In this document: piece by piece, positions 11,718 through 25,019 of the stretch | Numbering within the stretch: the first letter of the stretch is position 1 | Layout of the letters: every line of letters starts with the position of its first letter | NCBI RefSeq assembly: GCF_947172395.1 | Contig: NC_069094.1 | Coordinates: 10,406,292-10,470,291, forward strand | Source of the DNA: Bicyclus anynana | Taxonomy: Eukaryota; Arthropoda; Insecta; Lepidoptera; Nymphalidae | DNA: 64,000 nt | Direction: 5' to 3' | Notes under the pieces: model-generated | Databases searched by the model: none | The model's input: the letters and a program-made list of their open reading frames with translations, nothing else | Told to the model about the DNA's origin: nothing | Position numbers and translations under genes: made by a program

Positions 11718-11900
11718 GCTAGCCACTCACCATCCAATAAGTTCATGTGCCTGCAACGCTAACGGTAGGACATGCGATAAAATTGATCGTGTGTTGGTCG
11801 TGATGTGCATGACATCATTCAGATCGCGACCAAAACACGATCAGTTTTATCGGATGTCCAGCCGTTAGCGCTGCAGCTTATTGGATGGTGGGTGGCTAGC
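11718..11900. mobile_element. 183-bp palindromic MITE
   Basis: Both ends read gctagccac and the two halves are reverse complements of each other at roughly 80-85% over about 85-95 nt. It could fold into one long hairpin. The 83-codon open frame that ends here is a by-product. Confidence 0.82.
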
Positions 11901-12172
11901 TTTATGTATTCTGACGAATATTTTATACCTAGACTAGATGTTATAATTACCAACACCATATCCCACTAATATTGTAAACGCGAAAGTTTGTTATTTTTTC
12001 ACGCAAAAATTTAGAAAGGAGAAAGAATTGTGGTTTTTATCCCGTAAACATCCTTAGTTTCAGCGGTGTTAAAAGCTAAATTTCTCTTTTTTTTTACAAA
12101 TTTGAAACAGACGTCCTCTAGTTATTTCAAATTTGTAAAATCTTGTAACTAAGATAAATCTATACCTTAAGA

Positions 12173-12186
12173 GAGAGAGAGAGAGA
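12173..12186 (+). repeat. (GA)n microsatellite
   Basis: Seven GA units. Confidence 0.9.
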
Positions 12187-12614
12187 ATATAATACTTCGA
12201 AACTCTATTTAAGCATAATAACGATGTCCTACCTAGCTTATTTCTGCTAAGGTGCAAACTTGAGCTATTTAAGCAGAAGATTTACATTCGCATGGTTAAG
12301 GTTAAACACAGTGCTAAAATTAGTACATATAATATTATAATGAATAGATGAAAATCTGACTACTTCCAGCAGCTATCCCATCAAATACCCTCTAAATATG
12401 TTTCACTCCTAAACATTTTCAGGTAATTCTTTGTTTGAATGTACCTACAATATTCAATTCAAACTAACTGTGGTTTATGTTAACCTATGGTTAAGTTTAA
12501 TTTCAATATGTCTTTCTCTCCAGTCAGTCCTTCATGACTGAGGATCGTGACCACCTTGGTGAGTCATCGTCTGACGAACAATGGTCTCGGATGTCCGCGA
12601 GGATTAAATTATTA

Positions 12615-12717
12615 TAACGTGGCTTTGTATTGGTAATAGAATTTTCGAAATCGGTTCAGGAAATCTAGAAACACCTTACAACCTCCCAAACTTTACCTCT
12701 TTATATTATTTAGTATA
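12615..12717 (-). mobile_element. Helitron-like element, family A fragment
   Basis: Keeps gtggcttt..ttggtaat, atcggttcag and the 5' end tatattatttagtataga. The hairpin end is missing. Confidence 0.55.
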
Positions 12718-13140
12718 GAAGTATGGATTGTTAACAATTAAAAACATTGAAAACAATTATATTAGAGTATGAAAAAAAATTACAATATTGTTTTTATGAT
12801 AAAGAGCACCCAATGTTATATCCGATTTTAGACACATTGCAAATAAAGAACGCAAAGCCATTGGACTCTGTAAAAATGTACGTCGCATCGTCTCGGAGAG
12901 AAGAATTTGCGCGAAATCTTGGCTTACGTTTGATTCATTTTCACATTACTTTCTATACAGCGCTCAGCGTTCGCACTATAACACGTTAATGTTGTTCTTT
13001 AGATAAATAAAACATGTCTTTATTCAAATGTCTCTACTTTATATCATCGAACCGCAGTAATAAATAAATCACAGCTTTTGCTATGCTCCTTAAAAATGTA
13101 CGTGTATCGATATACCTACTACAGATGTTTATAGAATGAT

Positions 13141-13350
13141 TTATTATCATCATAATCATCATCATCATCATATCAGCCGATGAACGTTCATTGCAGGACA
13201 TAGGCCTTTTTTAGGGACTTCCAAACATGACTCTTGAGCCACCTGTATCCAGCAAACCCCTGCGACTCGCTTGATGTCACCAGTCGACCAACAATGCTTT
13301 CTAGTGTAGGGTCGCCATTCCAGCACCTTGGGACCCCAACCTTCGAAGAG
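13141..13350 (-). pseudogene. RTE-like C-terminal fragment with TGATGA tail
   Basis: Minus strand reads GWGPKVLEWRPYTRKHC, DIKRVAGVCWIQVAQES and then a shifted frame to the Pro-Ala-Met-Asn-Val-His remnant, ending in ATGATGATGATG. A decayed, dead copy. Confidence 0.82.
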
Positions 13351-13804
13351 CCGATAGAATGATTGAATTGTATGATAAATTAATGATTCAATAAATCCAT
13401 TAGAATTACATCGAAATATTAATATCAAAATAGAAAAAAAAATTTAGTAAATACTCTTGCTTTCTATCTCTAAATATCTCCTAAACTGAAATATCTCCTA
13501 AAGTGATTACTGTAAAAATAGGCTGTGCTTATTTTCTTTTATATACTTACAATAAATTTCTGTTCATTACTCTCATTAAAACTCAAAAAACGGCTTGAAT
13601 ATTTTATTAATTTTCCCTAAAAAGGTCAATAAAGGCTATATCAAGCGGTACGAAGTCGTAGCTTGCAAGATAATTATCACATTTTCATTGTCTTACAAGG
13701 TGTATCATTTACTTATTTACATAAGCCACCTATATTTGGTTAATAGCGTGTTACGTGCGCTTCTCGATGCAATAATACCGGCCACTGAAGAGCACTCTAA
13801 TGAT

Positions 13805-13925
13805 ACATAAGCTTTCACCGGAGTCGGGGCAGAGAAAGGGTCCGCGCAGCTGTCCCGGGTGCCAGGCGGAAGGCGCTCCGCGGTCCGCCCTCGCAGCCCG
13901 CGTCTCGCGCGAGAGGAGCTCTAAA
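13805..13925. promoter_or_regulatory. GC-rich block about 0.9 kb upstream of the rdx promoter
   Basis: About 120 bp of very GC- and CpG-rich sequence (cgctccgcggtccgcc, cccgcgtctcgcgcgag) inside AT-rich DNA. It carries no repeat signature I recognise and no convincing open frame. It may be an upstream promoter element or alternative non-coding first exon of rdx, but no splice donor is clear. Confidence 0.3.
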
Positions 13926-13988
13926 GCCTAGCACACACTAGCAGACCATGCTGCGCGATTTCTATTAATATTTTTGTAAATAATATTT

Positions 13989-14149
13989 GCCATGTCTTTT
14001 AAGTATGACCAATATTTCTGTCCTCCTCCAATTTGTCGAAAAAGACTTTGTTAAGAGTGGGTAAAACAATGGTCCAGCGGGCGGGGAACAAACCACGACC
14101 TCTCAGTGATGAGTGCGGCCCCTTTACAGTGGACCTAGTGTGAGGCTTG
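13989..14149 (-). mobile_element. SINE family B, old copy
   Basis: Degenerate relative of 7276-7434; keeps aagtatgaccaatat at the tail and gtgaggctt at the head, with many substitutions. Confidence 0.6.
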
Positions 14150-14559
14150 CAATCAAAATTAGTCATTTTATTTAATTAATCAAAAGTAGCTTTGCAGTGC
14201 GTAAAATGAAAGACGAATCAAACCTCAGTACACGTGCAATGGACATACATAGACAATGTAGGGATTAAATGTCTGGTAGCAGTCCTAGTAGAAGGGTAAA
14301 TGAGGTACGAGAGCAAACAGTTCCTGAGCTTCCTCTTGTTTCTTTAATCTAAAAATACCGTTGTTTGACTCATTTAGTATCCATAGTACGAGGTGAATTG
14401 TCAGTTTACCAAACCAGGTGCCCGCGTGTATTCACCAAGTGATCTTTTATTGGTAGATCTTAGATCTGCGATTTTTGGTCTAGTAACTTTGATTGGTTTA
14501 TAGACGTGACTATGTAGGCGACCTGAGACACGTCTCAGTGACGAAAACCGCGCGACTTA

Positions 14560-14851
14560 TCTACTAGTGTGAACAAGCGTTAAAGCGACGAGCGAGGCGA
14601 CTCCCCGCGGCGCGCCGACTCTCGACCAGTCGCCCCTCACTGGTGCACCGCGCCGAACGTCCGTTACGGTGGCTCGCGCGGCTCACCGACCATGTGATGA
14701 AGTGAAACTGTCAAACGCAATACACACTCGTAGTCTCATACACCAGTTCGTACTTTAGTGGATTTTACCCACTACATCTTATCTTCCTGGTGATTTTTGT
14801 GTTGACGAAGTGGTGCCTTTAGTTTGGAAAGTTGGATTATACGAGCAAATC
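14560..14851 (+). promoter_or_regulatory. rdx: Putative rdx promoter and 5' UTR
   Basis: A CpG-rich block (about 14565-14700) stands out from the AT-rich background just upstream of the exon-1 start codon. A CAGT initiator-like motif lies at 14744-14747 (context acaccagttcg). I see no TATA box about 30 bp upstream and no clear DPE downstream. The 5' UTR from here to 14851 contains no ATG at all, as expected for an efficiently translated leader. This fits a TATA-less, CpG-rich promoter of a broadly expressed regulator. The transcription start is inferred from sequence only. Confidence 0.5.
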
Positions 14852-14865
14852 ATGGCCTTAGCGAG
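14852..14865 (+). CDS. rdx: rdx exon 1 (start codon; residues 1-4 and part of 5)
   Basis: Tiny first coding exon of roadkill/SPOP. It reads ATG GCC TTA GCG AG and is followed at once by a strong donor, gtgagc, at 14866. The ATG has A at -3 and G at +4. It is the first ATG after the initiator-like CAGT at 14744, and an in-frame TAG at 14756-14758 closes the frame upstream, so the start is well placed. The exon ends with two bases of a codon; exon 2 starts with the one base that completes it (AG|G, Arg), giving Met-Ala-Leu-Ala-Arg followed by the Gly-rich segment. The match of phase across a 33-kb gap is the main evidence that the two belong together; it is inference, not proof. A transcript read across 14865/48243 would settle it. 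Confidence 0.72.
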
Positions 14866-15539
14866 GTGAGCTATTTCGGTTGCTAGTGTCAACGCGGAAC
14901 TAGTTTGTTTTTACTGTGATAATCATTATTGTTGATGTATAATATAATTATTTTATTAGTGTTAATACGATTTTTGCACAACATCATTAGTTTTAATTAC
15001 ACATACTTGCCGTATTTTAGCTTTATTAACTTTGCTATGTATTAAGTCCGTTTTAGTTTTAGCTGTATAATTATGTTCACTAATAATAATATCAATAGGA
15101 ACTGAAGCATCGCTACAAATAGCGAAAGTTACTTTACTCGCACGCATTATAACTTTCTTTGTTGTGTAAGCTGATCGTCGAGCAGGTAGAGGGAGCGACA
15201 TAGAAATCGAGTCACTTTTACGGCGGGCATTATCATTAACCGCTGTTTAATAGGTGACTGTGTGGAAACCGACGAACTGTCAATTGTCTCGTGTTTTAAC
15301 TGAATTTAATTTATGTATATCGGTTGAGTTTCCCCCAAAAGCCCCCTGCGAGACCGTTAATGCGATGGCGATGTTTCCATCCGCACCCTCGTTTACGTTT
15401 ACCCTAAAAAGAGAACCCCACAGCCTGTTGTATACTCATTGTGTACTAACGTGTTCTACTTTCAAAATTTGGTCATATTTAGGCGCTTCGTTCAAAACTC
15501 TTGTCTTGTTTCCCAAAATTTGTAACCTTTTTCGGTAAG

Positions 15540-18500
15540 AAGATATTAAATTCAGCTTCCTAGTCATTGTTATTGTTTCCTAGTCTTCATAGGATAAATC
15601 TTAATGTCTGAAATTATTTTCTATTATTTGAAATTCTTTGTTTTCCGATACCTGTACATTACTTATATTTACTTGCTGGTTTGATTTGTAAATATAAATC
15701 CAAAGGACGAATACTTGTTCGCGTTTGTCTTTCAAGCAGGTAACAAAACGGGTCGGAAACTGACTCGCTCCCGTATGTTTTTTTTGGACTTCTTTTTGTT
15801 GTGAACCTAAATTTAAAACCTTTTTGGTCCTTTACAAAGAGGCCTGTTTGACCTTCCTCGCTGTCGTGATTCGCTTTTAAATTTTGAAAACTTTAAATGT
15901 TTGATGCGAAATATTCTCATAAAGTAAATGTAATTTTGTAAATGTATAGACACGGTTAGTGCTCACACAGTGTTTATGGTAACGTACGAGATAACCTGAT
16001 TTTCCATTTACATAGTTACACTATCTATCATTTCTATGTAAGTGACACAAGCTAATACAAAACAACCATTTTTCACTTTATTATTATTTAAACGTCTGAT
16101 TTCTATTATCTATTAACTTATTTTGCACCGATTTGAAAGAAGAACAATGGGGATATCAATTCAGTTGATAGATAATAAGTCTTGTTTTACGAAAAATATT
16201 GTTAAAATTTCACATCACACATTCACATTTCATCTTCAATAGCCGATAGTTTATTTTTAAAGTTTGCTTTGACTACAAACATTTTTCTTTTTATTATTTT
16301 TTTCGTTTATTTATTTAGTGCGGTTTTGATAGTTTAATCATTTTTAGATAAAATATCACATACTATGTAAACTAAACGATCTTACATGCTCTGACTATTG
16401 TACCTGTACGTATATCGGCGTCGGCAAAAGATAAGGATTTGCGGGATGCGCTTCCCGAGGTCAATAACCTTGCGTCTCGGAGGTTACTCTAAAGACGCAG
16501 GACTTGCTCATCCAAAGGAGACAATGTACTTGTAAATACCACTTATAATATCTTCAATATAAAATAACTTCGAGCATGAATTTGAATATTGAATGTACAT
16601 AAACATTTAATTTCAAACAAAAGGTACATTATTGTGTTGCCATTCTTTGTAGTTTATAGTCGCCTTTAAAGTCAATTGAAATAAGAAATATTTTGTATAA
16701 CGGCACTGTTTCACTTCGCCGTTTTAATTTAAAAAGCTTCGCTGCTTTTAAAGAGCTTTCTTAGCTCTCTTTACTTCGTAAGTTGCCCCGCTAGGTCACT
16801 CACTAACTTTATATTTTCAACTACTTCCCGTAAAGACTTAATTAGTACGTAAACTCGGAAATTAACATATTATTTTTCAATGCACTTTTAACTAACTTTC
16901 AAATATGTTTAGTTTAGTTTAAATTCAGAATGTAGGTATGTATGTACAAAGAAGTCCGATTGTGACACCTTACTAGTAGTCTCTATTGATTTATTATATG
17001 TAGGTATGGCATCTGAATAAGCATTATAATTTCGTTTTGTATATTAAATATGTTGCTAGCAGCATTTTTTATCAGCTCAGTTGTACAATTAATTTTCTTC
17101 TGTTACCACTCTCTTCAAGTTATACCTTTACAATATACCCTTTTTCGAGGTCCAATCCTACATCTGTATTAAAATCCAATAAAATTGGTCGTCCATTAGA
17201 ATTGACAACCAACATGAAATTTTGTAATAATACACAGTTAATCTCGTTTCTATTTTATATACTCTTAGATTATATGTCTAAATAATATAAACTTTGTATT
17301 GAAATGTTGAGAATTTAGCTCAGGGCGTGTTTACTTGCAACTTGATTGTGTAGGAATAAGTTCCGTAAGTTTATGTCGCAAGAGTAGGTTTGATTTGACG
17401 CAAAAGGGCCCGTTGAACCACGTTCACAATAATCAGGACCATTCTTTTCTCCTGTTAAGAAACTAGATAGTTCAGGCTTGGATATTCTTACATAATCATT
17501 ATTGGGAAACTGTATACGTTTTGCTTTCGAAACAACTTGCATTAAATTTTCTAAGTTTTAAATGGGAGATTATAATATGAGATTATTTAAATCGTAAATT
17601 AGTAGTGCCATTTGATTTATAACTGAGATTCATATATAGATCCATCAATCGCAGCTTTTATTAACATTTATGCGGGTTATAGTTTAGTATTTTTTCTACA
17701 TTTTTATTATATTCTAAAAGAATAGTCATAGCAAATGACTAGCAAAAAATTTTATACGTGTCACTGCTCACTGCTTCAGTCTGATTAAAATGAAGCAAAT
17801 TTATCTTCGAGTGCTGATATTGTTTACTCATATACAAGGGGAGAGTAGAATGAGAAAACATTAACCGTTTATTGTTGCTGTGGAGTACTTACTATATTTT
17901 TCAACCGAACCGTATTCGTTCATGACTTTCTGTAAGGAATTCTACGATGATTTATTTCAAACTTTCTATAATTTATCTTTTGAAAACAACTTCGAGGCAT
18001 ATTTAAAATGTTACACTGTATCTTATGTGCTTTAATTTATGGAACATAGTCTTGCGTTTGACAATGCCGTTCAAAGCTTAATGTATGCATATAGTAGGTA
18101 GATAAGTAGATATGTACATATATGTAATATAAAATCGAAAATTTGTGAAATTTTGCATATACCTACCGATGGAAAGTTGTCTTCGTCTCATATCTTCGGC
18201 TCGATGCATTGCGCCTTTCTTTCTTGATTGTCTTGATTTCACAATACATTGTTTGTACGTTCGTTTTCTACGTCAGTCTCTGCGATGAAATAGTTATAAA
18301 TTTTATAATTAACAATAGTACATGTATTTTATATTTCAATTTAGGTGTAGTTTTCAATATATTATAGCAACTAATTTAAATGTTTCCAAGAGTCAAAAGC
18401 TGTTGAACCAACAACCGACATTGTTGCTTTTTGTACGTTTGATTTACGAGGATAGTGTATGTTGTATCGAGTTCTATTATTTGTATTGCTCTATTATTTG

Positions 18501-18950
18501 AAACCTTAACGTATTCATTGTGTAACTGTTAGTAAATGTCATGGTTTCCGTCTAACGTTGCCAGTGCTGTACAATCTTTATCATAAATCATCTGTAGTGG
18601 GACACTCCCTAGTCGCAAATGCCTAATTTTTAGATTATGCTATAACCGTGTTATGTCCATGTTAATGCGAGTTAAACCATTTATTAATAATAATACAAGA
18701 ACCTCTTTGTTTTCTGAGTTTACATTTTAACTAAGGTATTTTAGCTGTACCTACTTGTTTATTTCTCAATGCATTTTTAAATATGATTTAAATTTTAAAC
18801 AGACATGCTTTTCAAAATATGTCTAAATGGAACGAGTTTGTAATGCTTATCGTTTTCGTATGTATTGCATGTGCATATCTAAGTAAATGAAAACAATATA
18901 ATGTACTTGTATATTTTAAACTCGGTACACAAAGCCGACTGAAAGTAATT
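15540..18950. other. Intron 1, AT-rich, nothing recognised
   Basis: Apart from scattered AT-rich open frames with no domains, I see no exon, RNA gene or known repeat. Confidence 0.5.
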
Positions 18951-19009
18951 GGGGTTTGACGAATACACGTATGTTCAAATAACTGTCTCGAAAGTAGCAA
19001 ATGACCGAT

Positions 19010-19275
19010 TAGTCGATTTGGAACATGGTTCTGTGGCACGTTAATTTGCCGAGGTGGCAATTCAGGACGGGGACATCGCGACGCACTCTGTGCTCACGAA
19101 GAGGCGTGGTGACCCATTTTGAGCGAAACACGAAATTGTGCTTCGAAGAATCGATGATATTATAACAACCGAATCTCGAGGCCTCCGCGGCGCTCCGCTG
19201 ACGCTTCGGGATCTGTGTCAGGGTCCTCCCCCGTTGGCCCTAAACCCGCTCGCGGTGCCGATTGACCCGTAAAAC
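19010..19275. promoter_or_regulatory. GC-rich repeat-poor block in rdx intron 1
   Basis: CpG-rich sequence, densest at 19175-19265, with no repeat family I recognise and no plausible exon with splice signals. A candidate intronic enhancer or alternative 5' exon of rdx; the call rests on composition alone. Confidence 0.25.
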
Positions 19276-20204
19276 TCGAACGTTTGTGTTTCCCTCCCTT
19301 ACTCTTGTTTAGTGATTTTGGGGTCACTGCCTACCGATTTATGGTTCGGTGATCTTAAAACATTGATGCTAATAGTATTTTCATTTGGTGTTTGTAGATA
19401 GAACTTAACTACAAGCTAGTATTTGTATATTAATGTTTTACCTATGTATAATAACGTCGTCGCAATCGTAGAACCAAATTTTATGATCGATGATTTGCTT
19501 CATATTTCTGTTTCATAGTAAAATACCGTTGTAAAATTTACCTAAAAATTAATTAAGACAGACAAAAATTTAAACAGAAAAAGAAACAGGTGTATCGATG
19601 TTAAACAAAAGTCACACTCACATCATACCTACTTATTCCGGAAACATAATTAATTGTGTTTTCATGGCCGCAGTAGCTCTCGTTTACAAGAAAGTACTAT
19701 ACAAAATTTCTTGTAAAATTTGAGTAGATAATTTTTGATTAGATATTGTAAAACGCATAACACTAACGCGAGGGTAATAATACATACTAGACACATTCAT
19801 GGGATGTCTGGTGAGAAAATCCCACTTCTGAACAATTTCAAGATTTCATATTCAAAGTTCATATCTCGGGTGAGATATGAAATAAAAATAGCAACGCAAT
19901 TAACGCACATCATTCACTGAATTTTTATTAGAATGTCGGCCGCAATCCCCACTTCGATAAAGAAAAGTTGTTATTGTTGAGGTCGTATCGTGCGTTTTAT
20001 AAATAAATTTCAATGTCCAAACTTGGATTTTGAATAATTTATGGTTCAGTTTAGATTCGCGAAAGTGACATAATGCAAAGATTACATTAGAAATAGAAAA
20101 TTTTAAACATTTGAACTTTTTGTTTAGAGGATGTCAAAATTAAAATGTCACTAACAACGAAGTTACCATGGGAACGAACGTTGTCACAGCGTGACACAGA
20201 ATAC

Positions 20205-20420
20205 AGGGGCTGGAACTAAAATCAAGTGGTGATCGACCTTTGCGATTCTGTCACCTTCGCAGCAGAGCAGTCGGAGGCAGTGCCGGCATTGTCGCCTCCA
20301 CGCCAATAGGAAGCGACACGGTCGCAGCTCGCTATTGGGCTTAAGGCCGCTTTCAATGTACCATCTTTTACCTTGTGCCCCTTACCGCGTATAGTGTGAC
20401 CCGAAACCGACACTGGCCGC
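20205..20420. promoter_or_regulatory. GC-moderate block with inverted CCAAT boxes in rdx intron 1
   Basis: Single-copy-looking sequence of raised GC, with gccaatagg near 20301 and its near reverse complement ctattgggc near 20332. A minus-strand open frame of 66 codons crosses it but has no recognisable domain. Possible regulatory element. Confidence 0.22.
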
Positions 20421-20429
20421 ATTAGTTGT

Positions 20430-22050
20430 TTTAATGAAATATTATTTTATTATTATCTTCTATCTATTATATATACACTAATATTTTAAAGAGGAAACAT
20501 TGTATACACTCGGGTATAACCGTGAAGTTTTGCTAGTCTGTATACGTTAGTGTTATTATTGTTAGAATTAATTTGTAGCTTTAGATTAGAACTTCCTAGC
20601 TTAGAAATTAAAACTAAGTGAGTACAATTGGTACAAGAAATTGACTTATTTGTACTAATTAATTAAGGACAGGGGCTTTATATCGTTATATTTCATTGTT
20701 ATCTCAAGCTACTCGTATTTTATTATCGGGTCAAGTTTTATGTCCAGCAGTGGACGACCATCGATTGACAATGTTGATTTTATTATTAAGTCTGCCCTAG
20801 ACCCTGTGTTTCCTAAATCTTAAGTTTCAGTTTATCTCTTCTATGAAAGAACGTTTCATATTATACCATTTACCATAAAGTGATCAACGCGAATCTGTGA
20901 CATAAAAAAAACGTTGACTAACTTCGCCAATCATCTATACAATTTAAGACCGTTTCCTCACTTAACTATGCGCTCTTCTCTAGTCCACACAATGTGAATG
21001 TAGCTGATATCATCTAATAAAGAGGCTACTTAGTGAGCCTACAAATGCTCATGAATAGCACTTTACCCAATTTTTTTTCTACGTCACTCATTTGTCATGT
21101 AGGTCAAATGCATTACGATGTCAAAATTGACCCCGTTTTTGTTGCCGTGTACTAACTAGGCAATTGCGAGTATCGGCTTGATAAAGACACTATCTACGAT
21201 ACAGTTACTGTTATTTTTTATATTTAACCGACTTCCAAAAACCTTGGGAATCTTATACACGCGTGTACTTTATTTGAGTACTTACTTACCTATATCTGAA
21301 TCGATTCCGATGCCCCATTTAAAAATGTTGCTATGAAAATTACTTATGCGTGTTTTTATCAAAAGCTTTGAATTAATAATACCTTAAACTAAAACCATTT
21401 ATTTGAATTATCAGACTTAAAAGTAATTTTCTCTTTAAGCCAATTTATTATGTGCTGTTTGTCGTGGGACTAATTCAACATGCGTTTAAAACACTTAATT
21501 ACTATTAAGGTTTTAGTTTTAACTTTCAAGTTAACAAATATCTTTTTTAAATTACTAAAATTAAAATGGGTTTGGAATTTAATTGGTAAAGTTAATAACT
21601 TAACTTATTAATGGAGTAAAATTAAACCTATATTACGAGTATTATTTTAAATTTTGGAATAATTGTATAACAATTTAAGATAAGCACGGTTGTTTTGATG
21701 TAACAAAAAGAATAACGGTTGTACGGTTCAATGTTAAGGATATATTATGTAAAAACTGGTACTATATATGCTTGAGAATTATGTTTTGAATTGATTACCA
21801 ACGGATCGCCCGTTGATTTAAAAGATAACTTTAGCGCGTAGAATACGGAAGTGCCCATTATAAAACCTCGATAGATTTCGAGGTTCGCCACTGAAGTACG
21901 CCGCGTAGCATTGGTTTAATCCTGTAACAGAGGTCGCGTATAAAATTAATAAAAATGTACAAGCCGGCCGCCCTGGCATCGCACGGACGGCCTTAATACT
22001 TTTAAATTAGTTTGATGTACTCATGCACCATAGATTCTTCAAGTAAGTCA
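20430..22050. other. Intron 1, mostly unique AT-rich sequence
   Basis: Only a short RTE scrap (20738-20790) and a small hairpin (aacctcga / tcgaggtt near 21866-21887) are recognised. Confidence 0.5.
20738..20790 (+). repeat. RTE 3' tail scrap
   Basis: tatgtccagcagtggacgac followed by catcgattgacaatgttg: the last codons of the RTE-like reading frame and the start of its 3' tail. Confidence 0.6.
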
Positions 22051-22054
22051 ATGT

Positions 22055-22282
22055 TATTTTTTTTTTTATATATTCTTTACAAGTTAGCCCTTGACTACAA
22101 TCTCACCTGATGGTAAGTGATGATGCAGTCAACGATGGAAGCGGGCTAACTTGATCGGTGAAGGATGAAAATCCACACCCCTTTCGGTTTCTACACGGCA
22201 TCGTACCGGAACGCTAAATCGCTTGGCGGTACGTCTTTGCCGGTAGGGTGGTAACTAGCCACGGCCGAAGCCTCCCACCAGC
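22055..22282 (-). mobile_element. SINE family A, 5'-truncated, well preserved
   Basis: Minus strand from gtgggaggcttcggccgtgg to ttgtaaagaatatataaaaa. Good reference for the uninterrupted body used to define the nested insertion at 7276. Confidence 0.88.
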
Positions 22283-22289
22283 TAAAATA

Positions 22290-24460
22290 TTTGAATTTTA
22301 ATGAATAAAGATTTTGATTTCTCTATACGACTAGTATATTTATAAACCTGTGGAAGTACGTGAATAAAAATTTCCAACGCTATTAACCTTAAAACTAAAG
22401 AACCAAATAAATGACAGCAGGTATTTAATGATGAATTCCATTTTTGTTAGATATCATTTGCAAAAGCAAAGTAATTGATAAAAACGTCAGTAGAATTCGT
22501 TCAGTTAATGTTAATCTAAGCGATGTATAATTAATGTATAGTTAAAATGATAAAATAGTAAAAATATCCAAAGATTTACCATGTTATTGTATGGCATATA
22601 AATATAAATCAGTTTAATAATGGAAACTAAATCTTGGCTCACCGTCAAGGCAAAATGCTACCATAACGGTGGCCGTGAAATTTAAACAAATCAATGCTAG
22701 GCAATAAACATTTTTTGGTGTTTTCATAAACGTTCTTATTCAGTCAATAGTCGAGAAATCTTTAGATTGAACTAAATCTGTAGACATAAAGTAGATAAAT
22801 GATGATTATGCTGTAGTTAATTGTGTGTTTAGCCTAGATTGATTAATGCACCACAGAATGAGTATCTACCTACTTGTAGTGAAGGCGTATGAGCGAATAA
22901 AAAAAAAATTCGAAGATTTCCAAGTGGTATAAGCATAAGCCGTAGTGTGCGGCCTCAACCGAGTTTCGTAGATGCTTTCTCGATCGGCGAACCGGGTCGC
23001 GTTCTCGATGCCGCCACTAGTGCCGATTACAGCTTGACATACACACACATAAATTATGTGCGCCTTTTGAGTACAAGACACACACCCACAACGATCTGTG
23101 ATGTCAGGGCTAATAGTAGAGGAGCCGAAGAGGGGATTTTTGCAGTTACTCGAGCGCGGCAGATAAACATAAGGGACTATACCTTACACTAAACTAACTA
23201 ACTAACTTCATAAATACTCAACCAGCACGTCAGATTAAGATAAGGTAGGTGAGTTGATAGCTAAAAACTGCACATTTCGAAAATCTGACGATTTGAGCGT
23301 AACGTAATGGAATGGAAAGGTTTCAAAGTTACAAAATTAAACCCTTACATTTTAGTGCTCGAGGTACGAGTGCGATTAATTTTTTACTTATTTTTAAGGA
23401 AATAATCTCCTAATTAATCGCTAAAATTTTCTTACAATTTCAGTAAGCCAAAGTAATAAAAATTGTTTTTAAAGTCTGTAGCTTTTTTTCCACCGCTAAA
23501 AGCGGAAAAAGTAAATAACCATTTATTCTTCCTATAATTTAATCTACCAAATGTAATCGGTCTCAATGACGCTCGAGTAACTGCAAATTTAGCATCCCGG
23601 GTTCCCCTACTATAATAAATATTTTATTAACCGCCGGTTTTTTTTATACAGAGCTGACCTTTGAACGCGAGTTGTGTTAACCATTGTTTAACTTGAAACT
23701 TCTCAATGAACCAGATATCGTATGGGTTTAATTCTGTAAGGTATTTGTAATTTAAATAATAATTACACGTCGAGTATTGTTCACGCAAATAATGGTTTCC
23801 CCTAATAATGTAACAACGTTGTGAGGTTATTTGTATAGTATGTATATTTTAGCCGTCAAGGTCTACATTCGTCCGTTCATGGCGTCATCGTCTAAAGGTG
23901 TTATGTATAGTATAGCTAATCACTCTTACCGCATAACCACTATAATGGGTTACAAAGTCCTTCCAAATCTAAATTTCGGGGGGAGGGGGGGGTTCGTGAA
24001 AATGTTTTAGCCAATCATAATGCGCGGTTATGTGCATGCGTCATGTTAACGTCAAACGGTATGGAATCAATTGTTGTTGTAATTCAAATCTAAACTTTAC
24101 TAATTACGCATGTACTATTTTGAATTTAGAAACGTTTTATGATCGCTGTATAAACATTTGAAAGTACACTGCGCTGCCGATGTCTGTGCTAAGTATGTAT
24201 ATGAATATCATTGTTCCGCAAAGAGAAGAGGAAGATAAGTTAGAGGATAACCGGTATCCGAACGCAACGAAACATTTATTAAATACAGTTGACAGTGACG
24301 ACCCTCGCGAATGTTTGAGGAAGTAGGGTCGAGTAGTTTATAACCAGGCCGAAGTCAAGGTTCTGTGCCAATCGATTTAGCCATCTAGTAATTCATAGGG
24401 TAATAAAGCCTAAGGCCAGTGGAATCCGGCCTTTTCATTACCGAATTGCTTAACGAGCTG
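22290..24460. other. Intron 1, no recognised feature
   Basis: Contains two overlapping opposite open frames (22866-23192) with no domain and a G-rich run at about 23978-23993. Nothing else recognised. Confidence 0.5.
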
Positions 24461-24475
24461 CGTTTCCGCGTAGAC

Positions 24476-24936
24476 CACAGGTTCTCAAAACTTTTTTTGT
24501 CACAAACCACGTAGAAAATTTTGCTGGTTTCGGTGGACCCCCCTACTATTTCCTAAAACTCAACAAAAAAATGTGAAGATTTGCGTAGCGGTTGAGTTCC
24601 AACTAGGAATTAACAGTTTTCTGAATAATTGATCGATTGATAAATTAGCTGATTGTGCCGTGAGTGGATGTCAAAAAAGTAAGTTGGCCAATCAAAACAA
24701 AAATCTACCTAACTTTACTTTTTGACATCTAATCAGAACGCAAGGAACCAATCAAATTGTCATATTTATTTTAGAAAACTCCTCAGTTGGTATAAACCAC
24801 TGAAACAAGAAAATTTTTCGTGGACTTCTGCTCATTCTGAATTGTAAACCCCCATTTTTCTGTCACGCCAACGTGAGACCTCGGTCGAGTCTTTCGTGGA
24901 CCCCTAGGAGGACCTGGACCACTTTGGGAATCATTG
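24476..24936. mobile_element. Non-autonomous hAT element with 8-bp target duplications
   Basis: Starts CACAGGTTCTCAAAAC and ends GGGAATCATTG, whose reverse complement (CAATGATTCCCAAAG) matches the hAT terminal pattern. It is flanked on both sides by the 8-bp direct repeat GCGTAGAC (24468-24475 and 24937-24944), the target length of the hAT superfamily. At 461 bp it has no transposase. An internal pair, gatgtcaaaaaagtaag and ctttactttttgacatc, forms a further inverted repeat. Confidence 0.88.
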
Positions 24937-25019
24937 GCGTAGACGTCACTTCGATCTTATTGTTTGCGTTGCACTGTCCTCTCTAACTGTTTGCATATTC
25001 ATGGCGTAACAATGCAGAA

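Noticed and set aside
13140..13170. Possible CRISPR-like or structured ATC repeats
   Set aside because: Simple TCATCA microsatellite forming the 3' tail of an RTE-like element.
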